From Chlamydiia bacterium (GTDB taxonomy: Bacteria; Chlamydiota; Chlamydiia; Chlamydiales; JACKPQ01), in contig JAUILX010000028.1 of assembly GCA_030433395.1 (NCBI GenBank), positions 1 through 9,549 on the forward strand: DNA of 9,549 nucleotides, read 5' to 3'. This document shows positions 1-6,172 of this stretch, in pieces; positions within the stretch are counted from its first letter, which is position 1, and every line of letters starts with the position of its first letter. Below the pieces are notes generated by a model that saw only the letters and a program-made list of their open reading frames with translations, had not been told where the DNA came from and made no database searches. The translations under genes were made by a program, and so were the position numbers.

Positions 1-1277
1 AATTTATCGATGAACTCAATGTGTACAATTTAGAATTTGCCCAAAATGAAACAGCTCCTGAGCTTGAAGAAATGCTCTTTGTAGCAGAGTGTTGGATACC
101 TACCATTAAATTGGCAGCTGTTCACACACTCATGAAAGATTTTAGCGTGCATTGTGAGCCCTTGCCTATCCATAAAGATGATCATGTTCCTACATACCTA
201 GACAACAAAGGATTTTCCCGCATTGGTGAAGACCTTGTAGAAATCTATGATGTTCCATCGGCTTCTGACAAAGACCCCAGCCCCTGGGTTTACTGGGCCT
301 TCATTCTCTTTTTCTCCATCATTGTTGCAGATGCTGGCTATGGCATGCTTTACTTAGCGCTAGCTTTGTTTTTGCGTCACAAATTTAAACATCTCAAAGG
401 GTCAGGCAAGCGATTTCTAACGCTTGTCATGAGTATCGCAATTGGCTGTGTAGCGTGGGGAGCTCTTACAGCTTCTTTCTTTGGCATGCATTTGCGCCCC
501 GATAATCCCGTTAGCCATTACTCAATGATCGGTTATTTAAGCCGTGCAAAGGCCGAGTATCACATGAGCCATAAAGATGATGTTTACCAATTTTGGGTTG
601 ATAAATACCCTCTATTAACTAGAGCAACATCAGGGGCAGAATTCATTAACAACGCAACAGAAAACAAAGATGGCCAGTTGCGTTTTCCAATTGACGAAGA
701 ATTTGCAGATAATATTTTGATGGAATTAGCACTTTTAATTGGGACGATTCATATTTGCCTATCCCTTTTGCGTTATGGTCTGCGATCGTGGGCTAACTTT
801 GGCTGGATTGCCTTTATGATTGGAGCTTATCTATTCCTGCCCTCGATGCTAAACGCTACATCGCTTGTGAATTTCTTAAACCTTGTTTCAAAACCGACAG
901 CAACGACCTTTGGATTGCAGCTGCTCACCGTAGGGGTTTCCTTTTCTGTGATCATTGCATTCATTCAGCTACGCCTAAAAGGGCTAGGAGAAATTGCTAA
1001 CATTATTCAGATTTTTGCTGACACCCTTTCCTACTTACGTTTGTATGCACTAGGACTTGCAGGGATGATGATGGCTGCGACTTTCAACGGCATTGCTAAA
1101 GACGCAGGGCTTTTTATGGGAATTCTCATTTTAGTTGCTGGGCACGCCCTTAACATTACGATGGGGGCCATTGGCGGAATTATTCACGGCTTGCGTCTGA
1201 ATTTCCTCGAGTGGTATCATTACTCATTTGACGGTGGCGGCAGATTTTTCAAACCATTAAAATTACTAAGGAGATAA
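1..1277 (+). CDS. atpI: V-type ATP synthase subunit I (membrane a-subunit), 5'-truncated
   Basis: This is the C-terminal two thirds (about 424 codons) of the ~650-residue V/A-type ATPase subunit I, which forms the stator ion half-channels next to the c-ring in the inner membrane. The frame is open to the left edge, so the start lies outside; the GTG at 21 is an internal valine. Residue numbers below count from that GTG. Seen: the linker motif VAECWIP (21-27), the first transmembrane region with DAGYG (104-108), SFFG (152-155), and near the end LSYLRLYALGLA, whose arginine (residue 340, codon 1038-1040) matches the essential channel arginine of the family. HGLRLNFLEWYHYSFDGGG (389-407) is the typical last-helix/C-tail motif with a second arginine. 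A hydrophilic loop (about 156-230) separates early transmembrane helices. atpK begins 3 bp after the stop, so both share a message. The identity is secure. Confidence 0.96.
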   Translation, partial: FIDELNVYNLEFAQNETAPELEEMLFVAECWIPTIKLAAVHTLMKDFSVHCEPLPIHKDDHVPTYLDNKGFSRIGEDLVEIYDVPSASDKDPSPWVYWAFILFFSIIVADAGYGMLYLALALFLRHKFKHLKGSGKRFLTLVMSIAIGCVAWGALTASFFGMHLRPDNPVSHYSMIGYLSRAKAEYHMSHKDDVYQFWVDKYPLLTRATSGAEFINNATENKDGQLRFPIDEEFADNILMELALLIGTIHICLSLLRYGLRSWANFGWIAFMIGAYLFLPSMLNATSLVNFLNLVSKPTATTFGLQLLTVGVSFSVIIAFIQLRLKGLGEIANIIQIFADTLSYLRLYALGLAGMMMAATFNGIAKDAGLFMGILILVAGHALNITMGAIGGIIHGLRLNFLEWYHYSFDGGGRFFKPLKLLRR

Positions 1278-1280
1278 ACG

Positions 1281-1703
1281 ATGGACTTTTCAATGATAGG
1301 ACCTGCAATTGTACTCGGTTTGAGTTGTCTTGGCAGCGCAATAGGTTGTGGAATAGGCGGGATGGCATCGCATGGAGTGATGGCGCGCGTTGACGAAAAC
1401 CACGGTAAATTTATCGGCATGTCAGCCATGCCCTCATCGCAATCGATCTATGGCTTCGTGCTAATGATCCTCATGCGCGATGCTATCCGCGCAAACACTC
1501 TTTCTGCTGCATCAGGCATTGGTATCGGTGTTTCAATTGGCTTAGCGATCATGATCTCAGCTATCTATCAAGGGATGTGCGCAGCCTCAGGCATTCAAGC
1601 ATCAGCCAAACAACCCGCAGTATTTGGTAAGTGTTTTGCAGCGCTTGGTATTGTTGAGTCTTTTTCACTTTTCGCATTCGTTTTCGCACTCCTTTTGATC
1701 TAG
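1281..1703 (+). CDS. atpK: V-type ATP synthase subunit K (c-ring proteolipid)
   Basis: This 140-residue protein is the rotor proteolipid of the V-type ATPase and is built of two helical hairpins (four transmembrane segments, about 5-30, 50-67, 77-102 and 115-140). Hairpin 2 carries the ion-binding glutamate (E126 in IVESFSLFAFVF). Hairpin 1 has serine (S52) at the equivalent place, so there is one carboxylate per two hairpins, as in V-type pumps. Aligned by eye with Enterococcus hirae NtpK, the sodium ligands Thr64, Gln65, Gln110 and Glu139 correspond to S53, Q54, Q97 and E126, and Leu61 to M50. A sodium-binding ring is therefore plausible. The start is fixed by a good Shine-Dalgarno sequence (AAGGAG at 1268-1273) seven bases before ATG. 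The gene is the last of the operon; a hairpin follows it. Confidence 0.95.
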   Translation: MDFSMIGPAIVLGLSCLGSAIGCGIGGMASHGVMARVDENHGKFIGMSAMPSSQSIYGFVLMILMRDAIRANTLSAASGIGIGVSIGLAIMISAIYQGMCAASGIQASAKQPAVFGKCFAALGIVESFSLFAFVFALLLI

Positions 1704-1709
1704 TCTTGC

Positions 1710-1736
1710 TTTGGTCGGTCTTAAAGGCTGGCCAAA
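1710..1736 (+). terminator. Hairpin after the V-ATPase operon (possible terminator or 3'-end stabiliser)
   Basis: Arms 1710-1721 and 1725-1736 pair over 12 bp in the plus-strand RNA, with three G-U wobbles and a three-base UAA loop; the stem starts seven bases after the atpK stop codon. The wobble pairs make it strong only for the plus-strand transcript, which fits an end-of-operon element. It is not a classical intrinsic terminator: the downstream side continues with A residues and then GTGG rather than a T-run. A processing or stabilising hairpin is an alternative. Confidence 0.4.
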
Positions 1737-1766
1737 AAAAGTGGTTGTGTTTCTTCGTGGGATGCT

Positions 1767-1784
1767 CTATTTAAGCTTAAATAG
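1767..1784. promoter_or_regulatory. 18-bp perfect palindrome upstream of fumC (candidate operator)
   Basis: CTATTTAAGCTTAAATAG reads identically on both strands and sits 51 bp before the fumC start, inside the 132-bp gap after atpK (1704-1835). The position and perfect symmetry suit a site for a dimeric regulator of fumC. No convincing -35/-10 pair was found around it; the best -10-like string, TATTAA at 1788-1793, lies just downstream. A chance AT-rich palindrome cannot be excluded. Confidence 0.35.
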
Positions 1785-1835
1785 CCATATTAATGGAGTG
1801 TTTCAAGAAGTTGATTCAAATAACTGAGATAATAA

Positions 1836-3176
1836 ATGCGTAAAGAAAAAGATTCGCTAGGCGAGATTGAAGTGCCATCAGATTGCTTGTGGGGGGCGCA
1901 GACGCAGCGCTCTCTGCAAAATTTCCCAATTGGTTCTGAAAAAATGCCCATCGAAGTGATCCACGCCTTTGCTATCCTAAAAAAAGCATCAGCCACTGTC
2001 AATCATGAATTAGGTTTGCTTACCAAAGAGAAGAAAGAGGCCATTTTAAAATCCTGTGAAGCCATTTTAAAAGGCTCTTTAGACGAAGAATTTCCCCTAT
2101 CAGTTTGGCAAACAGGATCTGGCACTCAAACCAATATGAACGTGAATGAGGTGATTGCTCATTTTGCTAAAGATTTGCACCCAAATGACGATGTCAATAA
2201 ATCCCAGAGCTCTAACGACACATTTCCAACAGCTATGCACATCGCTGCAATGACGTTGATTCATAATGCGTTGCTACCCAACCTAAAAATACTACATGAT
2301 GCACTCAATAAAAAAGCTCAAGAATTTGCCGATATCATCAAAATTGGCCGAACCCATTTAATGGACGCCACGCCCTTAACGCTGGGTCAAGAATTTTCAG
2401 GCTATGCTACACAAGTTGCAAATGGCATAAAAGCTATTGAGCATGCTTGCGAGCATCTCAGTCAATTAGCTCTAGGTGGCACAGCAGTTGGTACAGGCCT
2501 AAATACCCACCCTAAATATGCAGAGCAAGCAGTCAAAGAAATCAACAAGCTAACGCATCTCTCCTTCATCTCAGCGCCTAATAAATTTGAGGCCTTAGCA
2601 GCAAGTGATGCACTCGTAGAAGTGAGTGGCAGTTTGCGCCTACTTTCAGGCTCGCTACTGAAAATTCTCAACGATATTCGTTGGATGGCATCAGGTCCAC
2701 GCAGTGGGATTGGTGAGATTTTTATTCCAGCTAACGAGCCGGGATCATCCATTATGCCAGGAAAAGTGAACCCTACCCAATGCGAGTCATTCACAATGGT
2801 TTGCGTGCAAGTCATGGGCAATGACACAGCCATTAGCATCGCAGGCTCACAAGGCAACTTTGAGCTTAATGTCTACCGTCCCTTAATGATTTATAACTTG
2901 CTGCAATCCATCCACCTACTCTCTGATAGCGCCAAGAACTTTACTCAAAAATGTCTCAATGGAATCAAACCCAATCCCGAAGTTATCAAGCGTCATCTGC
3001 AGAATTCACTGATGCTTGTAACGGCCTTAAATCCTGTGATTGGTTATGACAAGGCCTCTGAAATTGCAAAAAAAGCCTTCAAGGAAGGTACGACCCTAAA
3101 AGAAGCATGTCTATCTTTGAGTTACTTAAGCGCTGATGATTTTGATAAAGCTGTTGACCCTTCAAAGATGATTTGA
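1836..3176 (+). CDS. fumC: Class II (iron-independent) fumarate hydratase
   Basis: The 446-residue protein interconverts fumarate and L-malate in the cytoplasmic TCA cycle. It shows the full fumarase C pattern. The N-terminus KDSLGEIEVPSDCLWGAQTQ (5-24) is followed by TGSGTQTNMNVNEV (93-106), SSNDTFPTA (125-133), GRTHLMDATPLTLGQ (171-185, H174 equals the E. coli His188 position) and GSSIMPGKVNP (303-313), the superfamily signature loop with the catalytic serine (S304, E. coli Ser318 position) and lysine K310. The GTQTNMN and THLMDA forms separate fumarase from aspartase and argininosuccinate lyase. Its length is slightly below the usual ~460. The start at 1836 puts the conserved N-terminus in place, though only a weak GAG (1826-1828) serves as ribosome binding site. 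The gene stands alone between the V-ATPase operon and a nuclease gene; an 18-bp palindrome upstream may regulate it. Confidence 0.97.
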   Translation: MRKEKDSLGEIEVPSDCLWGAQTQRSLQNFPIGSEKMPIEVIHAFAILKKASATVNHELGLLTKEKKEAILKSCEAILKGSLDEEFPLSVWQTGSGTQTNMNVNEVIAHFAKDLHPNDDVNKSQSSNDTFPTAMHIAAMTLIHNALLPNLKILHDALNKKAQEFADIIKIGRTHLMDATPLTLGQEFSGYATQVANGIKAIEHACEHLSQLALGGTAVGTGLNTHPKYAEQAVKEINKLTHLSFISAPNKFEALAASDALVEVSGSLRLLSGSLLKILNDIRWMASGPRSGIGEIFIPANEPGSSIMPGKVNPTQCESFTMVCVQVMGNDTAISIAGSQGNFELNVYRPLMIYNLLQSIHLLSDSAKNFTQKCLNGIKPNPEVIKRHLQNSLMLVTALNPVIGYDKASEIAKKAFKEGTTLKEACLSLSYLSADDFDKAVDPSKMI

Positions 3177-3181
3177 AGTCC

Positions 3182-3210
3182 TTGACTTAAAAAATAAACA
3201 ATCATATCTT
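3182..3210 (+). promoter_or_regulatory. Sigma70/sigma66-type promoter candidate for the Rpn-family gene
   Basis: TTGACT (3182-3187) matches the -35 consensus at five of six positions. After a 17-bp spacer rich in A, TATCTT (3205-3210) matches the -10 at four of six. It begins six bases after the fumC stop and would give a short leader containing a strong Shine-Dalgarno AGGAGG (3223-3228), four bases before the ATG at 3233. This is the best promoter-like sequence in the window. Confidence 0.5.
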
Positions 3211-3232
3211 AAGAGCGAGATTAGGAGGGTGT

Positions 3233-4186
3233 ATGTTCGGTAGGTATCTCAATCCAAAAAATGATCTGGCCTTTAAGAAGATCTTTGGCTCATCACAGCA
3301 TAAAGATATCCCTATTGATTTTCTAAACGCAGTTTTTAATTTAGAAGGCTCTGAGCGCATTGTTGACTTAAAGTTTCTAAACCCAAGACAGCCTGCTAAA
3401 ATTGCCTCTCGAAAAGAGAGCATTGTTGATGTTTTAGTGAAAGACCAAAACGGGGCTCGATACGTCATTGAAATGCAGGTTGCCAACAGGCCTGGGTTTG
3501 AAAAACGCGCTCAGTATTATGCTGCAAAAACCTATTTAGAGCACTGTAATGCTGGAGACAAGTATGGTAAATTGACAAAAGTCATTTTTCTGGCAATTAC
3601 TGATTATATTGCTTTTCCAAAGAAAAACGATCGATATAAGTCAGACCATGTTCTTCTCGATAAAAAATCTCATGAGCATGATTTAAAGGATTTTCATTTT
3701 ACTTTTGTTGAATTACCAAAGTTTAATAAGAAGTTAAATGAAATTGAAACAATTGAAGAAAAATGGTACTATTTCCTAAAGCATTCAAATGATGCTTCGG
3801 TAGAAGAAATATTGAAGCAGCATCCTCAAATAGCAGAGGCTTACGAAATTTTGGAACGGCATCATTGGACAGAAGATGAATTGAGGTGGTATTCAGGCTT
3901 TGAGAAAAAAGGCATGGATGATCGAACATTTGCAGATTGGATTCAGAACGCTGAAAAGCGAGCGCTTGAAAAGGGCTTGAAAGAGGGCAGAGAAGCAGGC
4001 CTTGAAGAGGGCAGGGAAGCAGGTCTAGAAGCAGGCAGAGAGGAGGGCAAGCGAGAAGGGGCTATCAAAATCATTGAGCGCCTCCTTAAAAATGGACAAT
4101 CTCCAGAAGTTATTGCCGAGATATCAGATTTTAATCTTGCAGAAGTTTACCAGATCATGAATTCAGATGGATCCCCATCTTCATGA
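3233..4186 (+). CDS. Rpn-family PD-(D/E)XK nuclease ("transposase"-annotated, recombination-promoting type)
   Basis: The 317-residue protein belongs to the Rpn / PDDEXK_2 nuclease family, whose E. coli members are DNA endonucleases linked to RecA-independent recombination and phage defence. The N-terminal signature NPKNDLAFKKIFG (7-19) is typical. The catalytic core follows as D66 (SIVDVLVK) and E80-M-Q82 (YVIEMQV), the family's D...ExQ version of PD-(D/E)XK, then a tyrosine-rich helix (AQYYAAKTY, 93-101). Residues 241-280 are charged and helical, with an eight-residue repeat (GLxxGREx) coded by 24-bp DNA repeats; a short C-terminal domain follows. The start is supported by AGGAGG at 3223-3228, and a promoter candidate lies at 3182-3210. 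The last 32 bp overlap the convergent NUDIX gene. No transposon ends were seen, so the label transposase would mislead. The gene is probably accessory and more AT-rich than its neighbours by eye. Confidence 0.9.
   Translation: MFGRYLNPKNDLAFKKIFGSSQHKDIPIDFLNAVFNLEGSERIVDLKFLNPRQPAKIASRKESIVDVLVKDQNGARYVIEMQVANRPGFEKRAQYYAAKTYLEHCNAGDKYGKLTKVIFLAITDYIAFPKKNDRYKSDHVLLDKKSHEHDLKDFHFTFVELPKFNKKLNEIETIEEKWYYFLKHSNDASVEEILKQHPQIAEAYEILERHHWTEDELRWYSGFEKKGMDDRTFADWIQNAEKRALEKGLKEGREAGLEEGREAGLEAGREEGKREGAIKIIERLLKNGQSPEVIAEISDFNLAEVYQIMNSDGSPSS
3974..4045 (+). repeat. Three in-frame 24-bp tandem repeats in the Rpn gene
   Basis: Units at 3974-3997, 3998-4021 and 4022-4045 differ at only a few bases and encode GLKEGREA, GLEEGREA and GLEAGREE; a degenerate fourth begins at 4046 (GKREGA). 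They code for a charged, probably helical linker between the nuclease core and the C-terminal domain. Because each unit is a multiple of three, copy-number change would alter linker length without a frameshift. Confidence 0.85.
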
Positions 4187-4646
4187 GGAAGAAGCGAGCG
4201 ATCAAATCAGGTCGCTTTAACAGGCTTTTGAACAATATCCAGTAAGAAGAGCTGGGAATTTCTGTTACATAAGTTTCACTACTTTTAGCGTGCTCAGTCA
4301 TGATTTCATAAGGGGGTGGCAGGGGATAAGGTAGCGCATCAGTTGAGAAAAAATCTAAGGCTTGTGTTTCATCCGTAGTTTTAGGCTCACCGCTAATAAT
4401 GCGAGCTTCAAAAAAATGTGTATATTTAGAAAGGCGGTTTCGAGGCGTGTACGTCCCAATTTTACGGATCAGCTCAACTTGGTAGCCAGTTTCTTCTAAT
4501 GATTCTCTCACAGCTGTTTGCTCAGGTTCTTCACCAGGTTCGATGCGCCCGCCTGGAAAGACCCATACAGGGATATCCCTACGCTTTGTTAAAAGAATTT
4601 TTTTTCGCTGCTCATCAAAAATAGCAACAAGAACGCTTTCATGCAT
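4155..4646 (-). CDS. NUDIX hydrolase
   Basis: This is a 163-residue NUDIX-fold pyrophosphohydrolase, probably cytosolic, acting on a nucleoside diphosphate linked to another moiety; the substrate cannot be read from the sequence. The NUDIX box runs from G33 to Y55: G-x5-E39-x7-R47-E48-S-L-E51-E52-T-G-Y, complete except for serine where an aliphatic residue is usual. It is preceded by VWVFPGGRIEPGEE, and the metal-binding glutamates are E48, E51 and E52. The frame stays open upstream to 4820, but that extension would run through the first third of the divergent lipoprotein gene and resembles nothing. MHESVLVAIF at 4646 begins the first beta strand of the fold and has an AAGTGG ribosome site just upstream. 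The 3' end overlaps the Rpn gene by 32 bp. An unassigned ~80-residue C-terminal tail ends in a hydrophobic/basic helix (SYWILFKSLLKRPDLIARFF). Confidence 0.88.
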   Translation of the reverse strand: MHESVLVAIFDEQRKKILLTKRRDIPVWVFPGGRIEPGEEPEQTAVRESLEETGYQVELIRKIGTYTPRNRLSKYTHFFEARIISGEPKTTDETQALDFFSTDALPYPLPPPYEIMTEHAKSSETYVTEIPSSSYWILFKSLLKRPDLIARFFLMKMGIHLNS

Positions 4647-4649
4647 ATT

Positions 4650-4671
4650 CCACTTAGTATATATTAGGTGG
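4650..4671. promoter_or_regulatory. Inverted repeat filling the 29-bp NUDIX/lipoprotein divergent gap
   Basis: Across 22 bp, 9 of 11 symmetrical positions are complementary and the other two are G-T, with no spacer. The outer arms CCAC(TT) and (AG)GTGG are the ribosome binding sites of the two divergent genes: AGGTGG (4666-4671) for the lipoprotein and AAGTGG on the minus strand (4655-4650) for the NUDIX gene. Promoters for both genes must lie at least partly inside the opposite coding sequence. It is either a shared operator or a by-product of two facing Shine-Dalgarno sequences. Confidence 0.4.
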
Positions 4672-4675
4672 CAAT

Positions 4676-5143
4676 ATGAAGCGAATTGTAGTTTTATCAT
4701 TGTTGTTTTTGACAGCCTGCTCAAAATCCTACTTGACAGTTGAAAGACAACGAGTTGGTCGTTCGAGTTTGGCATCCACTTTTGTGCAAAGTCCAGATCC
4801 ATTGCAAAAGAATCCCCCAAAAGGGCAGCGCTTGCTTGTAAAATGGCGCTTGCCTTCTTCTGAGTTTACCGATCCCTTGACTCTAAAACTCAGGCTGATA
4901 TTCAAAAACTATGCTGAAGAGCTATATGAGAAATCTATTGAGACAGAAAATGGTATCATTGTTTATGAACTGCTTGGCGATCGGTTTAGGGATACAGGAG
5001 GCTTTTTAACCTATCGAGCAGAGTTTATTAATAAAGAAGGGGATGTGGTTAAAAGCTGGCAACAACAACTGTGGGTTGAGCTTATCGAGCCACCTCAGAT
5101 GATGCTAGACCCTTCTGTAGAGATTCATGAGCCCAAAGAATAA
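4676..5143 (+). CDS. Small predicted lipoprotein, function unknown
   Basis: I do not recognise a named family. The 155-residue product starts with a type II signal peptide: basic MKR, a hydrophobic stretch (IVVLSLLFL) and the lipobox LTAC, with the lipidated cysteine at C15. Serine follows at +2, so an outer-membrane destination is favoured over inner-membrane retention by the usual Asp rule. The mature part is polar, with alternating patterns such as GQRLLVKWRLP, LTLKLRLIFKNY and GIIVYELLG that look like a beta-sandwich. The start has AGGTGG four bases upstream. It is divergent from the NUDIX gene and overlaps the convergent aroG by 62 bp. From memory, C. trachomatis has a small hypothetical gene next to aroG (CT382.1 beside CT382), which this could match; I cannot verify that. 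The lipoprotein call rests on the lipobox. Confidence 0.8.
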   Translation: MKRIVVLSLLFLTACSKSYLTVERQRVGRSSLASTFVQSPDPLQKNPPKGQRLLVKWRLPSSEFTDPLTLKLRLIFKNYAEELYEKSIETENGIIVYELLGDRFRDTGGFLTYRAEFINKEGDVVKSWQQQLWVELIEPPQMMLDPSVEIHEPKE

Positions 5144-6116
5144 GACTTTCAGTTTCCCGCCAATCAATGCATGGATCTGTAATTGAGCGGTTAGGCCTGC
5201 TACGTGCTTGGCTGAGGGGTTGATTGCCACTTTCTAAGTGACTCTCAAGCATCATTCCCATAACATCTGCTGATCCATCAATTACATGTTCAAGCGTGGC
5301 TAAAAAACCCTCTTTCTGCCTTTCTTCTTGTCTTTGGCAGTTACCGTGGGAGCAGTCGACTAAAATACGACAGTTTAAATCAAGTTGGTCAATACAAGCT
5401 TGAGTCTGCCTAAGCGTTGCTAAATCGTAGTTGGGCCCCGCGTTTGAACCGCGCAGAACGATATGGGTATGAGGATTTCCATTTGCCTGAAGTGCTGCAA
5501 TGTGGCCACTGTGATTGATACCAACAAAATTGTGGGGTTTACGGGAACAAATTACACCATCTAGCGCTACGCTAATATTGCCATCAACACTATTTTTAAA
5601 TCCGACAGGAAAGGGAGCATAAGAAGCAATTTGTCGGTGGGGCTGTGATGTTACAGTTCTAGCTCCAATGCACCCCCAAGTCAGCGTGTCCGATAGATAA
5701 GGGTACGTTAAAGGGTGCAAAAGCTCTGTTGCAATTGGCATTTCAATATCTGTGAGAGCCAAAAAGAGCTTGCGAGCATGTTCAAGGCCAGCTTCAATAT
5801 CGAAAGAGCCATCCATTTCTGGGTCATTGACAAGCCCTGTCCAGCCAGTTCGTGTACGAGGCTTTTCGACATAGGCGCGCATCAGGATCATGCAAGTATC
5901 TGCCACCCGAACAGAAAGCTCTTTTAGGTGAGTTGCGTAAGCCATTGCAGAGGCAAAATCGTGTATAGAGCAAGGCCCAGCTATAATCAGAAGTTTATCT
6001 GAGCGATTATGAATGATATCGACGACTTCTCTTTGCGATTGAGCAACAAACTCTCTTTGACGAAGAGTCATTGGAAGGTGGTCGTGGAGCTCGTAAGGCG
6101 AGGGGAGTTTCTTCAT
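5082..6116 (-). CDS. aroG: Class I (AroG-type) 3-deoxy-7-phosphoheptulonate (DAHP) synthase
   Basis: The 344-residue enzyme condenses phosphoenolpyruvate and erythrose 4-phosphate to DAHP, the first step of the shikimate pathway, in the cytosol. It aligns by eye along its whole length with E. coli AroG (350 aa). Landmarks are GPCSIHD (47-53), MRAYVEKPRTRTGWTGL (79-95), GARTVTSQPHRQIAS (151-165), PVGFKNSVDG (170-179), HIVLRGSNAGPNY (218-230), DCSHGN (254-259) and MMLESHLESGNQ (288-299). The four metal ligands are present as C49, H257, E291 and D314. Which aromatic amino acid, if any, inhibits it cannot be told. The start is at the expected place before SPYELHDHLP, with only a weak AGG upstream. 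The 3' end, coding conserved SITDPCIDW and a tail, overlaps the lipoprotein gene by 62 bp. It is divergent from a symporter pair across 56 bp. Confidence 0.96.
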   Translation of the reverse strand: MKKLPSPYELHDHLPMTLRQREFVAQSQREVVDIIHNRSDKLLIIAGPCSIHDFASAMAYATHLKELSVRVADTCMILMRAYVEKPRTRTGWTGLVNDPEMDGSFDIEAGLEHARKLFLALTDIEMPIATELLHPLTYPYLSDTLTWGCIGARTVTSQPHRQIASYAPFPVGFKNSVDGNISVALDGVICSRKPHNFVGINHSGHIAALQANGNPHTHIVLRGSNAGPNYDLATLRQTQACIDQLDLNCRILVDCSHGNCQRQEERQKEGFLATLEHVIDGSADVMGMMLESHLESGNQPLSQARSRPNRSITDPCIDWRETESLILWAHESLQKGLASSEVAR

Positions 6117-6148
6117 CTTTATTTACCTAATTCATAGCATGTTTTAAG

Positions 6149-6168
6149 TTTATTTCTGAAGAAATAAA
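6149..6168. promoter_or_regulatory. 20-bp inverted repeat between aroG and the symporter operon
   Basis: TTTATTTCTGAAGAAATAAA has 9-bp perfect arms around GA. In the plus-strand RNA it can form an 8-bp stem closed by C-G with a UGAA tetraloop, ending four bases before the symporter ATG (6173) and covering the weak GAAG ribosome site. As DNA it lies 33 bp from the aroG start, within the only 56 bp (6117-6172) available for control of both operons. It could be an operator or a translational hairpin; no clear -35/-10 pair was found in the gap. Confidence 0.4.
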
Positions 6169-6172
6169 TGGC

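Noticed and set aside
1220..1429. Small minus-strand frame across the atpI/atpK junction
   Set aside because: Low-complexity Pro/Ile-rich translation antisense to two certain genes.
1745..1773. fumC promoter with TTGTGT and TATTTA
   Set aside because: Both hexamers match the consensus at only about three positions despite correct spacing.
2462..2857. Open frame of 131 codons on the minus strand inside fumC
   Set aside because: Antisense to the most conserved part of fumarase; no domain and no ribosome site, so a shadow frame.
3233..4186. Mobile element carrying the transposase-annotated gene
   Set aside because: No terminal inverted repeats, target-site duplication or second transposase-like gene was seen; the Rpn family is a nuclease family and not evidence for an IS by itself.
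4192..4217. AAGCGA/TCGCTT hairpin after the Rpn gene as a terminator
   Set aside because: Only 6 bp with a 14-base loop, no T-run, and it lies inside the NUDIX coding sequence.
4637..4665. Promoter for the lipoprotein gene with TATATT at 4660-4665
   Set aside because: The -10 is good, but the transcript would start around the ribosome site itself and the matching -35 (TTTCAT) is poor.
4647..4820. N-terminal extension of the NUDIX gene to an upstream ATG at 4820
   Set aside because: It would overlap the divergent lipoprotein gene by 145 bp, has no NUDIX homology, and the fold begins naturally at 4646 with a ribosome site upstream.
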